Below are positions 10,030-21,995 of a stretch of DNA of 64,000 nucleotides, in pieces. The notes below the pieces were generated by a model. The model was not told where the DNA came from and ran no database searches. It saw nothing but the letters and a program-made list of their open reading frames with translations. The position numbers and the translations under genes were made by a program. Numbering within the stretch: position 1 is the first letter of the stretch; each line of letters starts with the position of its first letter. The DNA is from Pegea sp. RAD2-039 (Eukaryota; Chordata; Thaliacea; Salpida; Salpidae): the NCBI GenBank assembly GCA_034620365.1, contig JAQGEQ010000069.1, forward strand, positions 1 through 64,000, in the 5' to 3' direction.

Positions 10030-11055
10030 ATAGTTTTAAAGATTGTTTTTTTAAAAGGTTTTCTATTCAGACTGCAGAGTTATTTTTGAAACTGAACTGA
10101 AACCAATTAATACATTTTCAAAGTTATTAAAATTTATTGAAAGATTTTATTAGCTAAAAATGGTCAGTTTAAATTGTTTATCATAACTATAATATTAAAG
10201 CAAAACGAAATATGAAACAAACTGATAAAGTTTAAGCTGATACAGAAAAGTTAGTTTTGTAAATTTTTGGTACATATTTGATCTTAAAACTCTCTATAGA
10301 AATCAGTGAAATTAAGCAGTTGATAGAAATCATAGCATTAAGCAATGCAAAGGTTTAAAATATGTTTATCAACAGTGAAATATTAACAAAATTGATTTTA
10401 TTATCGTATTAGAAAAAATGTATTTCTTAAGTATAGGTAGCATATTTATAGTACATTAGTGAAGTATTTATATCAGTTTGTGTTTATCTTTGATTTCTTT
10501 TTTGGTTATCATTCTGTAGTTATTTCAATTTCAGTTTAACTCTGACTAGAAAACGTTTTCAAAAACAATTTTTCTTTAATGATTAGTTAAAGCTAGTTCA
10601 ACCATTAGAATTTAATAGTGGAAAAATCTTTAAAAAATTTATGTGATAACTAAAACGAAAACATTTTTTACCACAAAAGTATCAGTTGAAAAAGCAAATC
10701 TTTTTTTAATCATCGATAAATTCAATTCTCAAAACAGTTCAGTTTACAATCACTCAAATGTATTCAACTAGAGAACATTAAGGGCCAAAACAATAAAAAA
10801 AGAGTTTTAATGACCAATGATTTAAAATATTTAGTATTCAGACCGCAGAGTTAGTTTTTAAAATGAGCTGAAACCGATTAACACATTTTTTACGTTGTTT
10901 TATTTCAGACAAAGATTTTATTAGTTAATTTGTAAAATTGTTCATCAAAATTAAAACACTAAAGCAGAACAAAATATCAAACATAGTGATGAAGTAGAAA
11001 CTGGTATAGACTGGTTAGTTGTGTAAACATCCAACAGATTTAATTTTAAAACTTT
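10030..11055. repeat. Diverged tandem duplication (10.03-10.29 and 10.80-11.06 kb)
   Basis: The stretches beginning near 'tattcagactgcagagtta' and 'tattcagaccgcagagtta' are paralogous for about 250 bp (shared: gagctgaaacc-like, attaacacatttt-like, aagattttattagtt). About 500 bp of unassigned A+T-rich DNA separates them. No open frame is kept. Confidence 0.6.
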
Positions 11056-11185
11056 CTTCTTGAAATTTTTAAATTTCTAATTTTTAAAAGATCTTTTAAA
11101 AAATTTTTGTAAATAATTGTTATTAATAGCTAACTACAAGCTTTTAAAGATACTTGCTTTTAATACCTGATTTGTTATATATATA

Positions 11186-11351
11186 TAAATGCGAAGGAGG
11201 GTGCCCAAAGAAAGCACATCTCGCTAAGACAAATTTTCACGAGTTTTTTGGTTTTACTCAGGAGTTTATAAATATGTCTCCACCTGGGGTCGAACCCGGT
11301 ACTTCCTAGCTAGAAGGTAGGTGTAGTAACCGCTTCACCACTAAGCAGGAC
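11186..11351 (-). mobile_element. tRNA-derived SINE, copy 1
   Basis: On the minus strand the head has RNA polymerase III boxes: an A box (TGGTGAAGCGG, 11,330-11,340) and a B box (GGTTCGACCCC, 11,286-11,296). The anticodon-like loop reads CTTCTAG with TCT centred, so an Arg-like tRNA origin is possible but weak. After the head comes an ACTCCTGAG spacer, then the tail shared with the LINE, including its hairpin, ending in TATATATA. It is probably transcribed by Pol III and mobilised by the LINE. Confidence 0.85.
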
Positions 11352-11361
11352 AAAAAATTAC

Positions 11362-11431
11362 GCGTTGCCTGGGAATCGAACCCGAGCCTCCCGCGTGGCA
11401 GGCGAGAATTCTACCACTGAACCACTAATGC
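11362..11431 (-). tRNA. tRNA-Gly(GCC)-like sequence, acceptor stem damaged
   Basis: The 70 positions line up without gaps with the usual animal tRNA-Gly(GCC), as I remember it, including the D arm, GCC anticodon arm and T loop. The acceptor stem has three mismatches (A3-C68, A6-C65, G7-G64), and the T stem has one mismatch and one G-T pair. It lies 10 bp upstream of the SINE head in the same orientation. It is either a decayed tRNA gene or the first half of a dimeric tRNA-tRNA SINE; the other SINE here lacks it. A functional tRNA is unlikely. Confidence 0.7.
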
Positions 11432-11439
11432 TGATACTC

Positions 11440-11624
11440 ACTTTAATTAGATTTAATAAAGTGCTTGATGATTCAATCTGAATTTATTAAATAGAGCAAT
11501 AAGAGAATTGTAAATAATACAAAACCTTAAAAATAAAAAAATAAATGTAAACTTCTTAAGTAAATAAAAGCAAATATAAAATTTAATAAATTGCTAATTA
11601 TTAATAAAGTAATTTTATTTAAAG
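11440..11624. other. Unassigned A+T-rich stretch
   Basis: No feature is recognised between the tRNA-like block and the T module. Confidence 0.4.
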
Positions 11625-12545
11625 TGATAAAGTTGAAAACTATAAAATGCATATAGGTTTATAAAGTTCTGCAACTAAATATTTAGGTACTATAACCAAT
11701 TGAATGTTTTTACTCTGATTTTGTCTCATTTTTAAAAAATTTCTTTCTAAGTTCACTATAAGCAAGTTAATAACATTATTTTTGATTGGGAATATTTTAA
11801 TTTAAATTGTTTAATTTAATAAAATTGTTTGATAGAATACAAAAACAATTTTGGAAATTTTGTTAATTATCTTTAAAATTAGTTTTACTTAATAATTACA
11901 CTTATTTATAAGCTGGATAACAATTTAAATAGAACAATTTAGTTAAGAAGTCTTTTTTTCTGCTGCGCTTTATATCGTCTAGTTCATATTTTTAAGTAAG
12001 TTTAAATCAATAAAAATAAAGTAGTTTAATCATAGAGATTAACGTTCGAAAAAATATGTTTCAACAAATTTATGTTTTAGTTAAAAATTTTTGTACAATA
12101 AGTCTTTTGATCAAATATGAAAATAAATTTAGATTTTAACGAATTCAAAACAAGTTGTCTGCGAAAACTATATAACTCACAAATATTAGAGTAAGATGTC
12201 ATGATTAGTATGCTAATTCTGTTCGACCTTTCACACCAGAAATACCGCCGTAAGGCATTTACAGTTTGGAGTGTTGAAAATTTTTCAACATGGTATTTCA
12301 TTTGGCAAACAATTGTTTAGAATATCAACTCCTACCTTCTAGCAGTTGGAATATTTTTCAAATAATGTTTGAATTGTATTTGATATTAGCATCAGCGTTA
12401 TTACTTTTACTTGAAATAAAACGTTTAACAGATTTTACAAATCTTTAGTAAACATAAACAGTTAATATAGATGAAAAACGTTTTGTAAAATCAATCTAAA
12501 TCTAATAAACCTCTTATGTAAACTAATTCGATTAGAAAAAGTTAA
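11625..12545. repeat. Domain I modules T-R, copy 2
   Basis: T (11,625-12,040) and R (12,040-12,545) follow the same order as at 2,450-3,345. The blocks ACCGCCGTAAGGCATTTACA and TGTTGAAAATTTTTCAACA are identical in the two R copies although flanking DNA has diverged. The minus-strand frame at 12,301-12,077 is broken in copy 1, so it is not treated as a gene. Confidence 0.75.
12163..12290 (-). other. Bipartite stem-loop element, type B2
   Basis: The stem-loop (12,272-12,290) is identical to B1. The second box on the minus strand reads CTCTAATATTTGTGAG. Relative to B1 it differs mostly between the boxes. Confidence 0.5.
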
Positions 12546-12851
12546 AGTCTCGAATGCTTGAATGAAATACTAAAAATAACTGAGCTATAATTTAAATTGA
12601 AATTATTACAGAAAAAATACTACATTATTTAAAATTTTAAATATGACTAAAATATTTACGATTGAAATGTCGACGTTCAAACAAAAACAATTAACTTTAT
12701 TTTTAAAAACACTTTTATAAAAAGCTTTTCATATTATAAAAGTTATTATGGCATCGTTAAGTGAAAACAAATAAGATTACGTACTTCTTTAAAGTAGCAT
12801 GATGACATCAACACAAAGAAAATAGTAAAAATTTGGAAATATGTAAAACAA

Positions 12852-12955
12852 GCACGGGGCTCTGTTCCGGTTGCAAATGAACACATTTTACTTACAAAGA
12901 AAATTCAAAATATACAAACAGGTAAAGGGCCATTGAGTCGTGTAAAATGACACCA
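12852..12955. repeat. Short dispersed repeat X, copy 2
   Basis: It matches 1,318-1,410 from 'ttccggttgcaaat' to 'aaaatgac'. Its position inside a P module supports insertion or a recombination junction. Confidence 0.6.
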
Positions 12956-13168
12956 ATCATAAGAGATCCAATTCGAAGACATAATGAGATCTGATAGACA
13001 ATTAAAAATGTTTTAATTATTTTTAAGCCACAATTGCTTAATTAAGCTTGTTAACTTATAATAGCGTCATTTAGAGTTTAATAAACAACAGTTGGCGCAA
13101 CAAATAAAAGAAGAAGTTTACAGTATTCTTTTATATCATTGAATGATGCAGATTTTTTCGTCAAATGC

Positions 13169-13293
13169 AACTGACAGTATCAGTTTACAAATTTGTCAAT
13201 TTGCAAAGCGCTTACCAAAAAGGATAATTTTGATATCGTACAAAATTAAATCCTTTTTATAACAATATTTTTGCCTTATATTTGTGAGTTCAA
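13169..13293 (+). other. Bipartite stem-loop element, type A3
   Basis: A perfect six-pair AACTGA/TCAGTT stem is followed by TTACAAATTT and, about 95 nt on, by TTTGCCTTATATTTGTGAG. Confidence 0.5.
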
Positions 13294-13349
13294 CTAAACG
13301 ACCTTTTTAATGCTTCTTACGCAAATGTTGAAGTATAAATAAGTTGAAA

Positions 13350-14440
13350 ACATCTTAGTAGTAGAACGTTTATTCTTTGAAATTAAATAAAAAATAATAA
13401 ATAATAATGACAAATGGTGATAAAGTTAGGAAATTGTACACTTTTAAGTTTTGAATTATGATTTTTTTAAATTATCCTTATTAGTTAGTTCTTAGATACC
13501 TGAAAACAATTTTATGTTTAGTAATTACTTTTCTCAATAATTTTTATAAAACCAGAATTCTATTTTGTTTAGAAAATATAGGCAATATGCAGAATTTTAA
13601 AATGAATTTTATGCAATCACTTCCGACCACAAACATTAAACTGAATACACCGGATATAACAACCAAATTTTTTTTCGGTGCAGCTGTCTCAATTCGTCCC
13701 GATGTAGTCTATACTATATTGTTTTTCTTGCTATAAAGTACAGGTTATAGCGGGCCAAATATTCATAATATTCAATTGCAAGCATTGTGTAGGCTGTCGG
13801 TTTGATTCTCTCACAGTCAGATGACCAGCAATTTGTAAGAACGTTTGTAAGAGAAACTTTTAAATAAATAAAATCCTACTTTTTTAAACAAAAAGATCTT
13901 TAGTCCTATAAAATAGTACGTAATTTTTCAGGATTGAAATAAAAATTTATTTTAACTTTTTTGCATTTCCTTAATTTTCTAATTTATCGTCTACAAAAAG
14001 TTTGAAAATTGCATGGGGAAACTTGTTAAAGACATCTAACACTTACTTGTCTACATTCAGTCTACTAAATAAAATTTACTGTTTGTGAATAAGTTACTCT
14101 ACTGTAGATAACTTGCTTATACATATATATGTGCATATATTATGCATATATATATGTTCTCATCTAACTGAATCTATTGGTTTTTATATTTCAAAAACTG
14201 TATAAGCTGTTGAAACAGATTAATTTAATTTATTTAAAAAGATAAATTCTATATAAACTGACATCGTATGATGGTTTTATAAATGAATAAAGATATTTTT
14301 AAAATAAACTGTACAACCTTTTAAGCTGAATAAGAAAAAAACGTTCAATGTATACGGGAATTATTCGGCTTCTTCTTTTAATTTGAAATATTAAATAATT
14401 CACTTCAGTAAATTTCTTTAATATTAGAAAACTGCCGTCA
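13350..14440. other. Unassigned stretch with one possible SINE relic and a TA-rich palindrome
   Basis: At about 13,738-13,830 'ggtttgattctc' resembles a Pol III B box 60-70 nt after a weak A-box-like run, so an old tRNA-derived relic is possible (low confidence). At 14,120-14,155 a TATATATG/CATATATA palindrome occurs. I see nothing else recognisable. Confidence 0.35.
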
Positions 14441-14454
14441 TTTACCCTTTGTAA

Positions 14455-15035
14455 CTTACAAATTTTAACTTTAAGTAGAATTAAAATTTTTACAGAAACA
14501 ATGCTACGTTAATAATGTTTTAACTGCAAATAAAATGTTTATATTTTTAATGTCGGTTTTTAAACAAAACAAATGAATTTATTTTTACTAATGCTGTTAA
14601 AAAAGATTGTTTATCGTAAATGTCATTATGATAAACTCAGTGAAAACAAATAAGATTACGTACTTCTTTAGTGTAGTATAAAAACACAAAAAAAACAAAA
14701 AAAATTGGAAATATGTAAATGAATCATTCTATATATTTGTTTACTGAATTCAGTGTCATTTAGAGTTTACAAAACGAAAGAATGAAACAACATATGAAAG
14801 AAATAAACAAGTCTACAGCGTTCTTTATAACGTTGAATAAGCGAGATCTTTTTGTTAAATACAACTGACAGTATCAGTTTTCAAAGTTAAACATCTAACT
14901 ATATTTTCAAATCGATTATTTTTATCTGGTTACAAGTTAAATGCTTTATATGACAACATACTTTCCTTGTGTTTGTGAGCTCACTTCAAACACTTTTTTA
15001 ATGCTTTTCACACAAGTGTTAAACTATAAACATGT
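14455..15035. repeat. Domain I modules U-P
   Basis: This is a copy of U followed by P in the same order as at 12.6 and 17.03 kb. It includes 'aagattacgtacttcttta' and the conserved type A element. Confidence 0.7.
14863..14985 (+). other. Bipartite stem-loop element, type A4
   Basis: A perfect six-pair stem-loop (14,863-14,879) is followed by TTTTCAAAGTT. The second box reads CTTTCCTTGTGTTTGTGAG. Confidence 0.5.
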
Positions 15036-15049
15036 TTATGATATCTTAC

Positions 15050-16245
15050 TAGAAGATTATTACTTATTTAACATTAGATGTTTACATTATATGTTTACAT
15101 AATAAATTTGAAAAAAGATAAAAATTTTATTAAACCTTTGCAATTTGTTTAAACTGCTTTTAATAAATGATCTTGCTTTAAAATAAGATCCGCTATTGGC
15201 AGATTACCTATGAAGGCCAACTATAAATGCTCAAAGGAAATGTTTTCAAGTCTTCTCGATCTTATTTTTAGCCAAATTTGTTATGGATTACTATAAGTCT
15301 AATTCATAAAGATGACTTTATCAGCCTCTTGTAGATGAACATGTCTTTTTGATTTATACATGAAATCGTTTATACCGTGTCAGCCTTACTGAGAACCAAT
15401 TCAAGAATGTTGGATTAAATATTAAATTAAGAGGGTTTAATAATATCTCTACTAACATCTATAAGTGAAGATATTTTCTGTCATTGATATATAGTAGCGT
15501 TAGCTTATCAATACGAACTTCATACATTCATCAAAAGTAAAATGACGACAATTACACAACAAACCTTTAGATATATGAAAATAAGTATGTTAATTACGAT
15601 TTAGTCTTACCAGTATCGCTGAACAATGATAAGCAACTGAATAATGAAGCCCATAAACTCGTTTAACATAAATTCCTGTTATTATACATTGCAAATGGTT
15701 TATAGTTTATTAGTGTAAATACTGTCTTGTATAATAAAATATGATATTATGTAAATTAGTTATTTCTTTAGATAAAGATAATGACATCAACATAATAAAA
15801 GCACAAAATTTTAGAATTTTCAAATGATTCAATGAAAATTCTTGTTTACTTTCGATAGTGTCTGTTAGAATTTAAAAATATATAAATGAAAAATTGTAGA
15901 AAAGTCTTAGGACATTGTTACATACTATCAATTTGAAGATAAGTTTTAGGATTAAACGCAACTGACAAAAGTAGTTTTTTACTTTTCGTATTATTTTTGC
16001 TGCTTAATGAATCAATAAATTGTTAAAATCAAGTTTTGAAATTATTTCATTATCATTTATTATTCATTTTTCTAATTTGTACTAATGCAATTGAAAATTT
16101 TTTTTTTTTGGTATAGACGAAAACAAATTAAGATTAGTTTATTTGAGCTCATAAAAATGATTTTTACAAAGTGAATTTTTATCTTAGTTATTGCTATTTT
16201 TATAAGTATTAGCAAATTGTTTTCTGCAGTAATTATTTATTATTA
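15050..16245. repeat. Long module Q, copy 2 (domain I)
   Basis: It is collinear with 10-1,215. Its type A stem-loop at about 15,960 has lost pairing (TCAGTT replaced), unlike the intact orphan in copy 1. Confidence 0.75.
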
Positions 16246-16261
16246 TTATTTATTACTATTG

Positions 16262-17000
16262 ATTATGGTAGCGTTAAGTGTATATAAATAAGATTACGTA
16301 CTTCTTTAAAGTAGTATGATGACTTCAGCACAACGAAAACAGAACCAATGTGGAAATATGTAAATGAATCATTCTACATTTTTCTTTACTGATGACAGTG
16401 TCATTCAGAGTTTAATGAACAAACGAATGACACAACACATGAAAGAAAAGAACAAGCTCACAGTACTCTTTTATATCATTGAATAGAATAATTATTTTTT
16501 GTTAAATGCAACTGACAGTATCAGTCTTCAAATTTCTCATTAATTCACAACCTTATAATCAAGGACTGATAACATCGTAATAAATTAGGTGCTTTATATA
16601 ACAACGTGTTTGCCTCGTGTTTGTGAGCTTATTTAGAATAATTGTTCATACTTGTAACGCAAATGGTAAATTATAACAATGTTTAAAACCTTGTTCACTC
16701 CAACTTGATGCTTTGAAACCGCCGAAAGGCATTTAAAATTTGTAGAACATTTTTCAACAAGCTGTTTACATTTGCATAAAATTGTTATGAAAACCAACTG
16801 TTACCTTAGAGCAGTTGGAATACTTTCCAAATTTTTTTTGAATTGTATTTATTATTATCACTAGATTTATTAATCTTATTTGAATAAAAACGTTTTGAAA
16901 ATTTTCAAATCTTGTGTAAACAAAAACATTAATATTAATAAAAAAATTTATTTAAACTCAAAGTAATTCTAATAAAAAGATTAACAATTTCCAATGCTTG
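16262..17000. repeat. P-R junction unit (domain I)
   Basis: P (16,262-16,710) runs directly into the middle of R (from 'accgccgaaaggcattt', 16,717), skipping S and T and the left half of R. This is a recombination or deletion junction. The R part has only a remnant of the type B stem (16,745-16,760). Confidence 0.65.
16510..16630 (+). other. Bipartite stem-loop element, type A5
   Basis: The stem AACTGA/TCAGTC keeps five of six pairs. The second box reads TTTGCCTCGTGTTTGTGAG. Confidence 0.5.
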
Positions 17001-17029
17001 AATGAAAAACTAAAATAAACTGAGCTATA

Positions 17030-17815
17030 ATTGAAAATGAAATTATTACAGAAAAAATAAAACATTATTTAAAATTTGTAATGTGACTAAATAATTTATG
17101 ATTGAAATGTCGACGTTCAAACAAAAAGAATTTAATTTAATTTTAACAACACTTTTATAAAAAGCTTTTTATATTGTAAAAGTTACAATGGTAGCGTTAA
17201 GTGAAATCAAATAAGATTACGTACTACTTTAAAGTAGCATGATAACATCAACACAACGAAAACAGAAAAAATGTAAAAATATTTAAATGAATCATTCTAC
17301 ATATTTGTTTACTGCCGACAGTGTCATTTAGAGTTTAATTAACAAAACCACAAAAATTTTGAAATAAGAAATTTATTTATATAAATATATTTTATATATT
17401 ATAACTTATTTGGTTACTAAGTACAGCAACCATTAGACTTAATACAATGATTAGTTAAATTTGAAGAACGACTTTACAGTGCTTGTTATTTAATAAAAGA
17501 GAACTTTTTGAATGAATTTGAAATTATCCATACAGAAGAAATTAATTTTTAATAAATGAAACATTTGGTAGTATTTAAATTTAAAGTATTCGTATTTCAA
17601 AACTGAAATCAGTTTTGTAACTAACAAGATTACAAAATATTTATTTGCAAACAATTTTTTTCGGTATAAACGAAAACAAATTAAGATTAGTTTATTTCAG
17701 CTAATAAAAATGATTTTTACAAAGTGAATTTTTATCTTAGTTATTGCAATTTTTATAAATTTTATTAAATTGTTTTCTGCAGTAATTATTTATTATTATC
17801 ATTATTTTTTTATTA
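17030..17815. repeat. Module U, truncated P, and a Q tail
   Basis: U covers 17,030-17,195 and the first 150 bp of P 17,190-17,340. About 300 bp without recognisable content follow, then 17,640-17,800, which matches the end of Q (1,040-1,210 and 16,070-16,245). Confidence 0.6.
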
Positions 17816-17824
17816 TTATTGAAT

Positions 17825-19040
17825 ATAGTAGCGTTAAGTGAAAACAAATAAGATTATGTATATTATTATTCTTTAAAGTAGTATGATGACATCAAAACAA
17901 CGAAAAAATAAAAAAATGTGAAAACATTTAAATGAATCATTCTACATTTTTCTTTACTGAAGACAGTGTCATTTTGAATTTAATTATCAAAGAATGACAC
18001 AACATATGAAAGAAAAGAACAAGCTCATGGCATAGTTTTATATCATTTAATAGAATAAATCTTTTTGTTAAATGCAACCGACAGTATCAATTTTCAAATT
18101 TCTCAGTAATTCTCATCCTTTTAATCAATGGCTGGTAACATCGTAATAAATTAGGTGTTTTATATAACAACGTGTTTGCCTTATGTTTGTGAGCTTATTT
18201 AAAATAATTGTTCATGACTTTCACGCAAATGTTAAATTGTAAATATTTTTAAAACCACTTTCACTCCAACTTGATCCTTTAAAAGTAAATAATTTCAGGG
18301 ATGTTTCTTTGGGTTTTTGTCAGATTTATTTTGTTTTTGTTTCAAAAATAGTTTTATGTTTCTGAATAAAAGGTTTTTTTTTCGTTTTAAAAGTTCAATA
18401 GTTTTGAATCAGTGATTTTTAACTGGTTGATATTTTCACTTTTATTAATTATTCATAATATGGCATTTAACTTTATCTATAAAAGCATTTTTAAATTTTT
18501 GAAGCTAAACTGATTTTAATTCTTAATAAAATTATAATATTCAAAGTGATGAAATTGAAAACAAATAAAGTTATAAAATCATTTTTATACTAAATTCAAT
18601 AAAGAAATGTGTTATTTCATTAAATTAAAATTTTGTAAAAATATTACTAAACAATACTACATTAGTTATGTTTAAAAAAAAATTAAAATGTTTACACTTT
18701 GTAATGTCGACTTTTAAACAATAATAATTGAGCTATTGACAGATTACCTAAGGAGGCTGACTAAAAATATGAAATAAAAATGATTTCAAATCTTCTGAAT
18801 CTTATGCTGAGCAAAATTTGTTATAGATTACTATACGTATATTTCATAAAGATGACTTCATCAGCCTCTCATAGATTAACATGTTTTTTTGAATTTATAC
18901 AAGTGATGGCGTATACTGTGTCAGCTTTACTGACAACCAAATCAAGAATGTTGGATTAAACATTAAATTAAGAAGGTTTAATAATATCTCTACTAACATC
19001 TATAAGTGAAGAATAATTTATATCATTGATATATAGTAGT
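17825..19040. repeat. Domain I modules P-S-U-Q, last unit
   Basis: P (17,825-18,255), S (18,260-18,560), U (18,590-18,730) and the first third of Q (18,727-19,040). Domain I sequence stops abruptly near 19,040, after the block ending 'attgatatatagtag'. Confidence 0.7.
18076..18196 (+). other. Bipartite stem-loop element, type A6
   Basis: The stem (AACCGA/TCAATT) has two mismatches, so pairing is weakened. The following TTTTCAAATTT and the second box TTTGCCTTATGTTTGTGAG are intact. Confidence 0.45.
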
Positions 19041-19580
19041 AAAAATGTTTGTGCAGTTTCATAACATCAAATATTTTAAAGGAAAGTTTGTTAGTACTTT
19101 AAAGAAGATTGTTCTTATTAGAAATTTTATTTTCATACTTTTTACTTTTTATACTTTTTAAGAACTTAAATTTTTATTACTTTAAAAAATAGTTGTTTTA
19201 ATTTCTATTTTACTAAACAATTTTGCAAGAGTAATAAATCAATATTTCAACTTTTGAAAGAAGATATTTTAGAATCGACTAAATGTCGATGACACTTGTT
19301 ACTCATTTTTAAATATCTAAATATTAATGCATTTAACTTCTTATTTTTATTTTACTTTATCTTTTTTATTGTTAAGGAATAGTTGATTAAACTTTTTTCT
19401 ATAAACATTTTTCAACAGGGTTAAATCGTTTAAAATCAAAATTTAAATTATCTACTTATTTCAAATAATTCAAAATTTTATACAAAATATAGTTTCCACA
19501 ATGAACAGAATTTTTATTGTTAGGTGCTATAGAATTTTTGTTAAATAATATAATTCTATTTGTAAATAGAAATTCTATCT
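19040..19580. other. Junction between array types
   Basis: No domain I module is seen after 19,040. At 19,415-19,530 a stretch similar to 27,665-27,775 and 51,130-51,240 appears (gttaaatcgtt, then a tttccacaatgaacagaat-like run), which is domain II material. Confidence 0.5.
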
Positions 19581-19790
19581 GTCCTGCTTGGTGGCGAAGC
19601 GGTTACTACACCTAGCTACAAGGTACATCTAGTTAGGAAGTACCGGGTTCGACCCCAGGTGGAGACATATAAAACTCCTGAGAAAAAAAAAACCATAAAA
19701 AACTCCTGAGAATGTGTGTTAGTGAGATGTGCTCTCTTTAGGCACCCTCCTTTGCATTTATATATATAAAAAAAAAAAAAAAAAAAAAAA
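19581..19790 (+). mobile_element. tRNA-derived SINE, copy 2, with A-rich tail
   Basis: The A box TGGCGAAGCGG (19,592-19,602) and B box GGTTCGACCCC (19,646-19,656) lie in a tRNA-like head starting GTCCTGC. The anticodon region carries a short insertion relative to copy 1. The spacer with ACTCCTGAG is duplicated. The tail from 19,708 to 19,760 matches the LINE 3' end with about four differences in 53 bp, then TATATATA and a run of A. The empty site survives at about 51,505-51,530 and, inverted, near 59,560, which confirms insertion. No clean target-site duplication is visible. Confidence 0.88.
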
Positions 19791-20589
19791 ATTACAACAT
19801 TGCTTTGAATTTATTCTGATCAATAATTACAGAAACAAATTATATGGTTTTATAAACGTGTAATTAGTAATTTATTAATTATAAATATTAAATTTGCTGC
19901 TTATCAAGATAACTGTTTTTTATTGTATTTTTTAAAGGATAATTGATTACATTAGTTTTGTAAATATTTTGTAAGCTGAGTTACACAGTTCACAATAGAG
20001 TTTCAATGAAACAAATTATTTCAAATGCCACATAAAACTTTATATAAATTATAGTGTCCATAATAAACTAAGATTTCATATTTTTTCATTTTTAATTTTA
20101 TAAGAAAACAAACTAGTTTTCCTACTATTTAAATAAATTTATAAAATTTCATAAAATTAATATCTGTAAATGATATATCTCTTTAAAAGTTTTTAATTAA
20201 TTTAAGACAATCTGCTTTATCAAAAGCAACAAAAAAGTTAACAACTTTTGGCGATTACATGAAGTTGTTTTATACACTAATTACATTTTACTTGATAAAA
20301 AAACAGCCTTAATTTGTTTATATTTTTAGCACCACAAACAACAGACTTTAACTATTTTTATATATTCCGATTTTTCCCTTCCAGAAACGTTTATTTAGTA
20401 AAGACGGACAATCAATTTAATTTTGAAACTGCTAAGTAGTGGTTGACTAATTTATAAACGAATTAATAATTTGTTAAGCAGTTCTATTTAGTTGCCTTTT
20501 TTATTTATAAAATTCAATTAAAAAAAATAATATAGAAAAAGCTTACTAACTACCAAATTATAAAGATAATTTTTTAAATTCTATAGTGA
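19791..20589. other. Flank of SINE 2, outside the giant inverted repeat
   Basis: The stretch 19,791-19,890 is repeated in direct orientation at 51,520-51,620 and inverted at about 59,450-59,560. The rest has no recognised gene. Part of 19,975-20,075 resembles the 'tttcaaat...ataatgaac' block found at 27.7 and 51.2 kb. Confidence 0.5.
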
Positions 20590-21134
20590 TCTAAACAAAT
20601 AATTTTTTTGCTTTTACTTATTTTATATGGAAAAAATTCTAATTGAAACTACTTATGAGACTACTAAAATTAACTTCACTTAACATATACAGATAATAAG
20701 CTTTCTTACTTTTCAATTAAAAAAACAACTGAACTTTTAAAATAAGTTGTCAAATTTTTTTAAGCATACTTAATTTAAGTTTAGAAAGACTATAAAAGAC
20801 ATCATTACCCCCTAATTGATAACAGCGACAAGCTTATCATTAGAAATTCTGTTCACTATGGAAACTATTTTTTAAATAAGGTTTTTTGTTGCATTTGGAA
20901 TAATTAGTTAATCTGAAATTTGATTTTTAACGATTTAACTCTGTATAAAAAATATTTACGAAAAAATAATTTAATCAATTCTTTTTTAACAATAAAAAAA
21001 AAGAATAAAATATTAATTTGCTTTGTAGCAAGAAACATGCACCAATCTGCAAATTGTACAATTCATTAAAGTGGTTCAATAAAATACTAATTAAGTTTCA
21101 GAATATTTGTTGTTGTAACCAAAACACGATAACT

Positions 21135-21146
21135 GCTAGATGGCGC
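21135..21146 (+). promoter_or_regulatory. CTCF-like motif 1
   Basis: GCTAGATGGCGC matches the insect-type CTCF core AGATGGCGC. It is the mirror partner of the motif at 50,933 and points toward the inverted-repeat centre. Confidence 0.45.
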
Positions 21147-21995
21147 AAAGAATGAAAAGGAAAAGTTTTTGATTCAAAATTGAATATTTAGTAGTTTTTG
21201 TTTACTATCTAAGCTAGTCATAATAAAAAGTTACTTATTTAGAAGAAACTTTGATTTTGTGAATATGAATTCAAAAATGTCACCAAAAAGTGAAAACAGT
21301 TTTGTACATGCAATAAAATAAATAAATAACTTCTAATTTTCTAAAACTGCAAATATACTTTACAATATAGATAAAATTATTGGTAGAGATCAGCTTTAAA
21401 CTTTTTCAATAAAATTTGATGAACTTTTTTTAAAAACTGTAATTCTATTTGAAGTTTTCATTTCCACTATAGTGCGCTATCAAACATAAAAAATATTTCA
21501 ATCTTAATATGATTTCGAAACATTATTTTATTTATCTTGAAAATAAATTAAACAACTGAAATTATTTATCATTATAACAACTAATTTGCTTTTTAGTCGT
21601 TGATAAACTAAAAATATATCTTTGAAGAGTATGTAAACAAAGATTATTTGGTCTATAATTGTTATAAACAGTTTATAAACATAAAAACTAACATGGCTTC
21701 TGACTTGATTTTCTTTTAATGTTTATTTGTCAGCACGACCACTAAGTTTCTATTGAAGCATCAATGTAGAAATCACTTTAAATGTGACTTAAATCAAACT
21801 TCGTAAAAAATTAATTTCTCAACTAATTACAATCTTAGACTAATTTCGTTCGTATAACAAATAAGTTACCTCTATATTCTTTAATAACTTATGTGTTAGT
21901 TTTAATGTCAAAATTATTAATTGAACATTTCATGTCAACAAAAAGATTATTTTTATAGGAAGAAAAATTAAATTCTAAAATCTGGGTAATTGATT

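Larger units (their letters stand above)
12585..13345. repeat. Domain I modules U-P, split by repeat X
   Basis: U (12,585-12,750) and the start of P (12,745-12,850) are followed by repeat X (12,852-12,955), about 100 bp of unassigned sequence, and then the rest of P (13,060-13,345). X therefore interrupts a P module. U recurs at 14,455, 17,035 and, in part, 9,800 and 18,640. Confidence 0.65.

Noticed and set aside
12077..12301. 74-codon minus-strand frame in module R
   Set aside because: Copy 1 of R lacks the start and is interrupted; conservation follows the stem-loop boxes, not codons.
14120..14155. TATATATG/CATATATA palindrome as a possible cruciform or transposon end
   Set aside because: Simple TA-rich sequence; no matching terminal repeat or duplication nearby.
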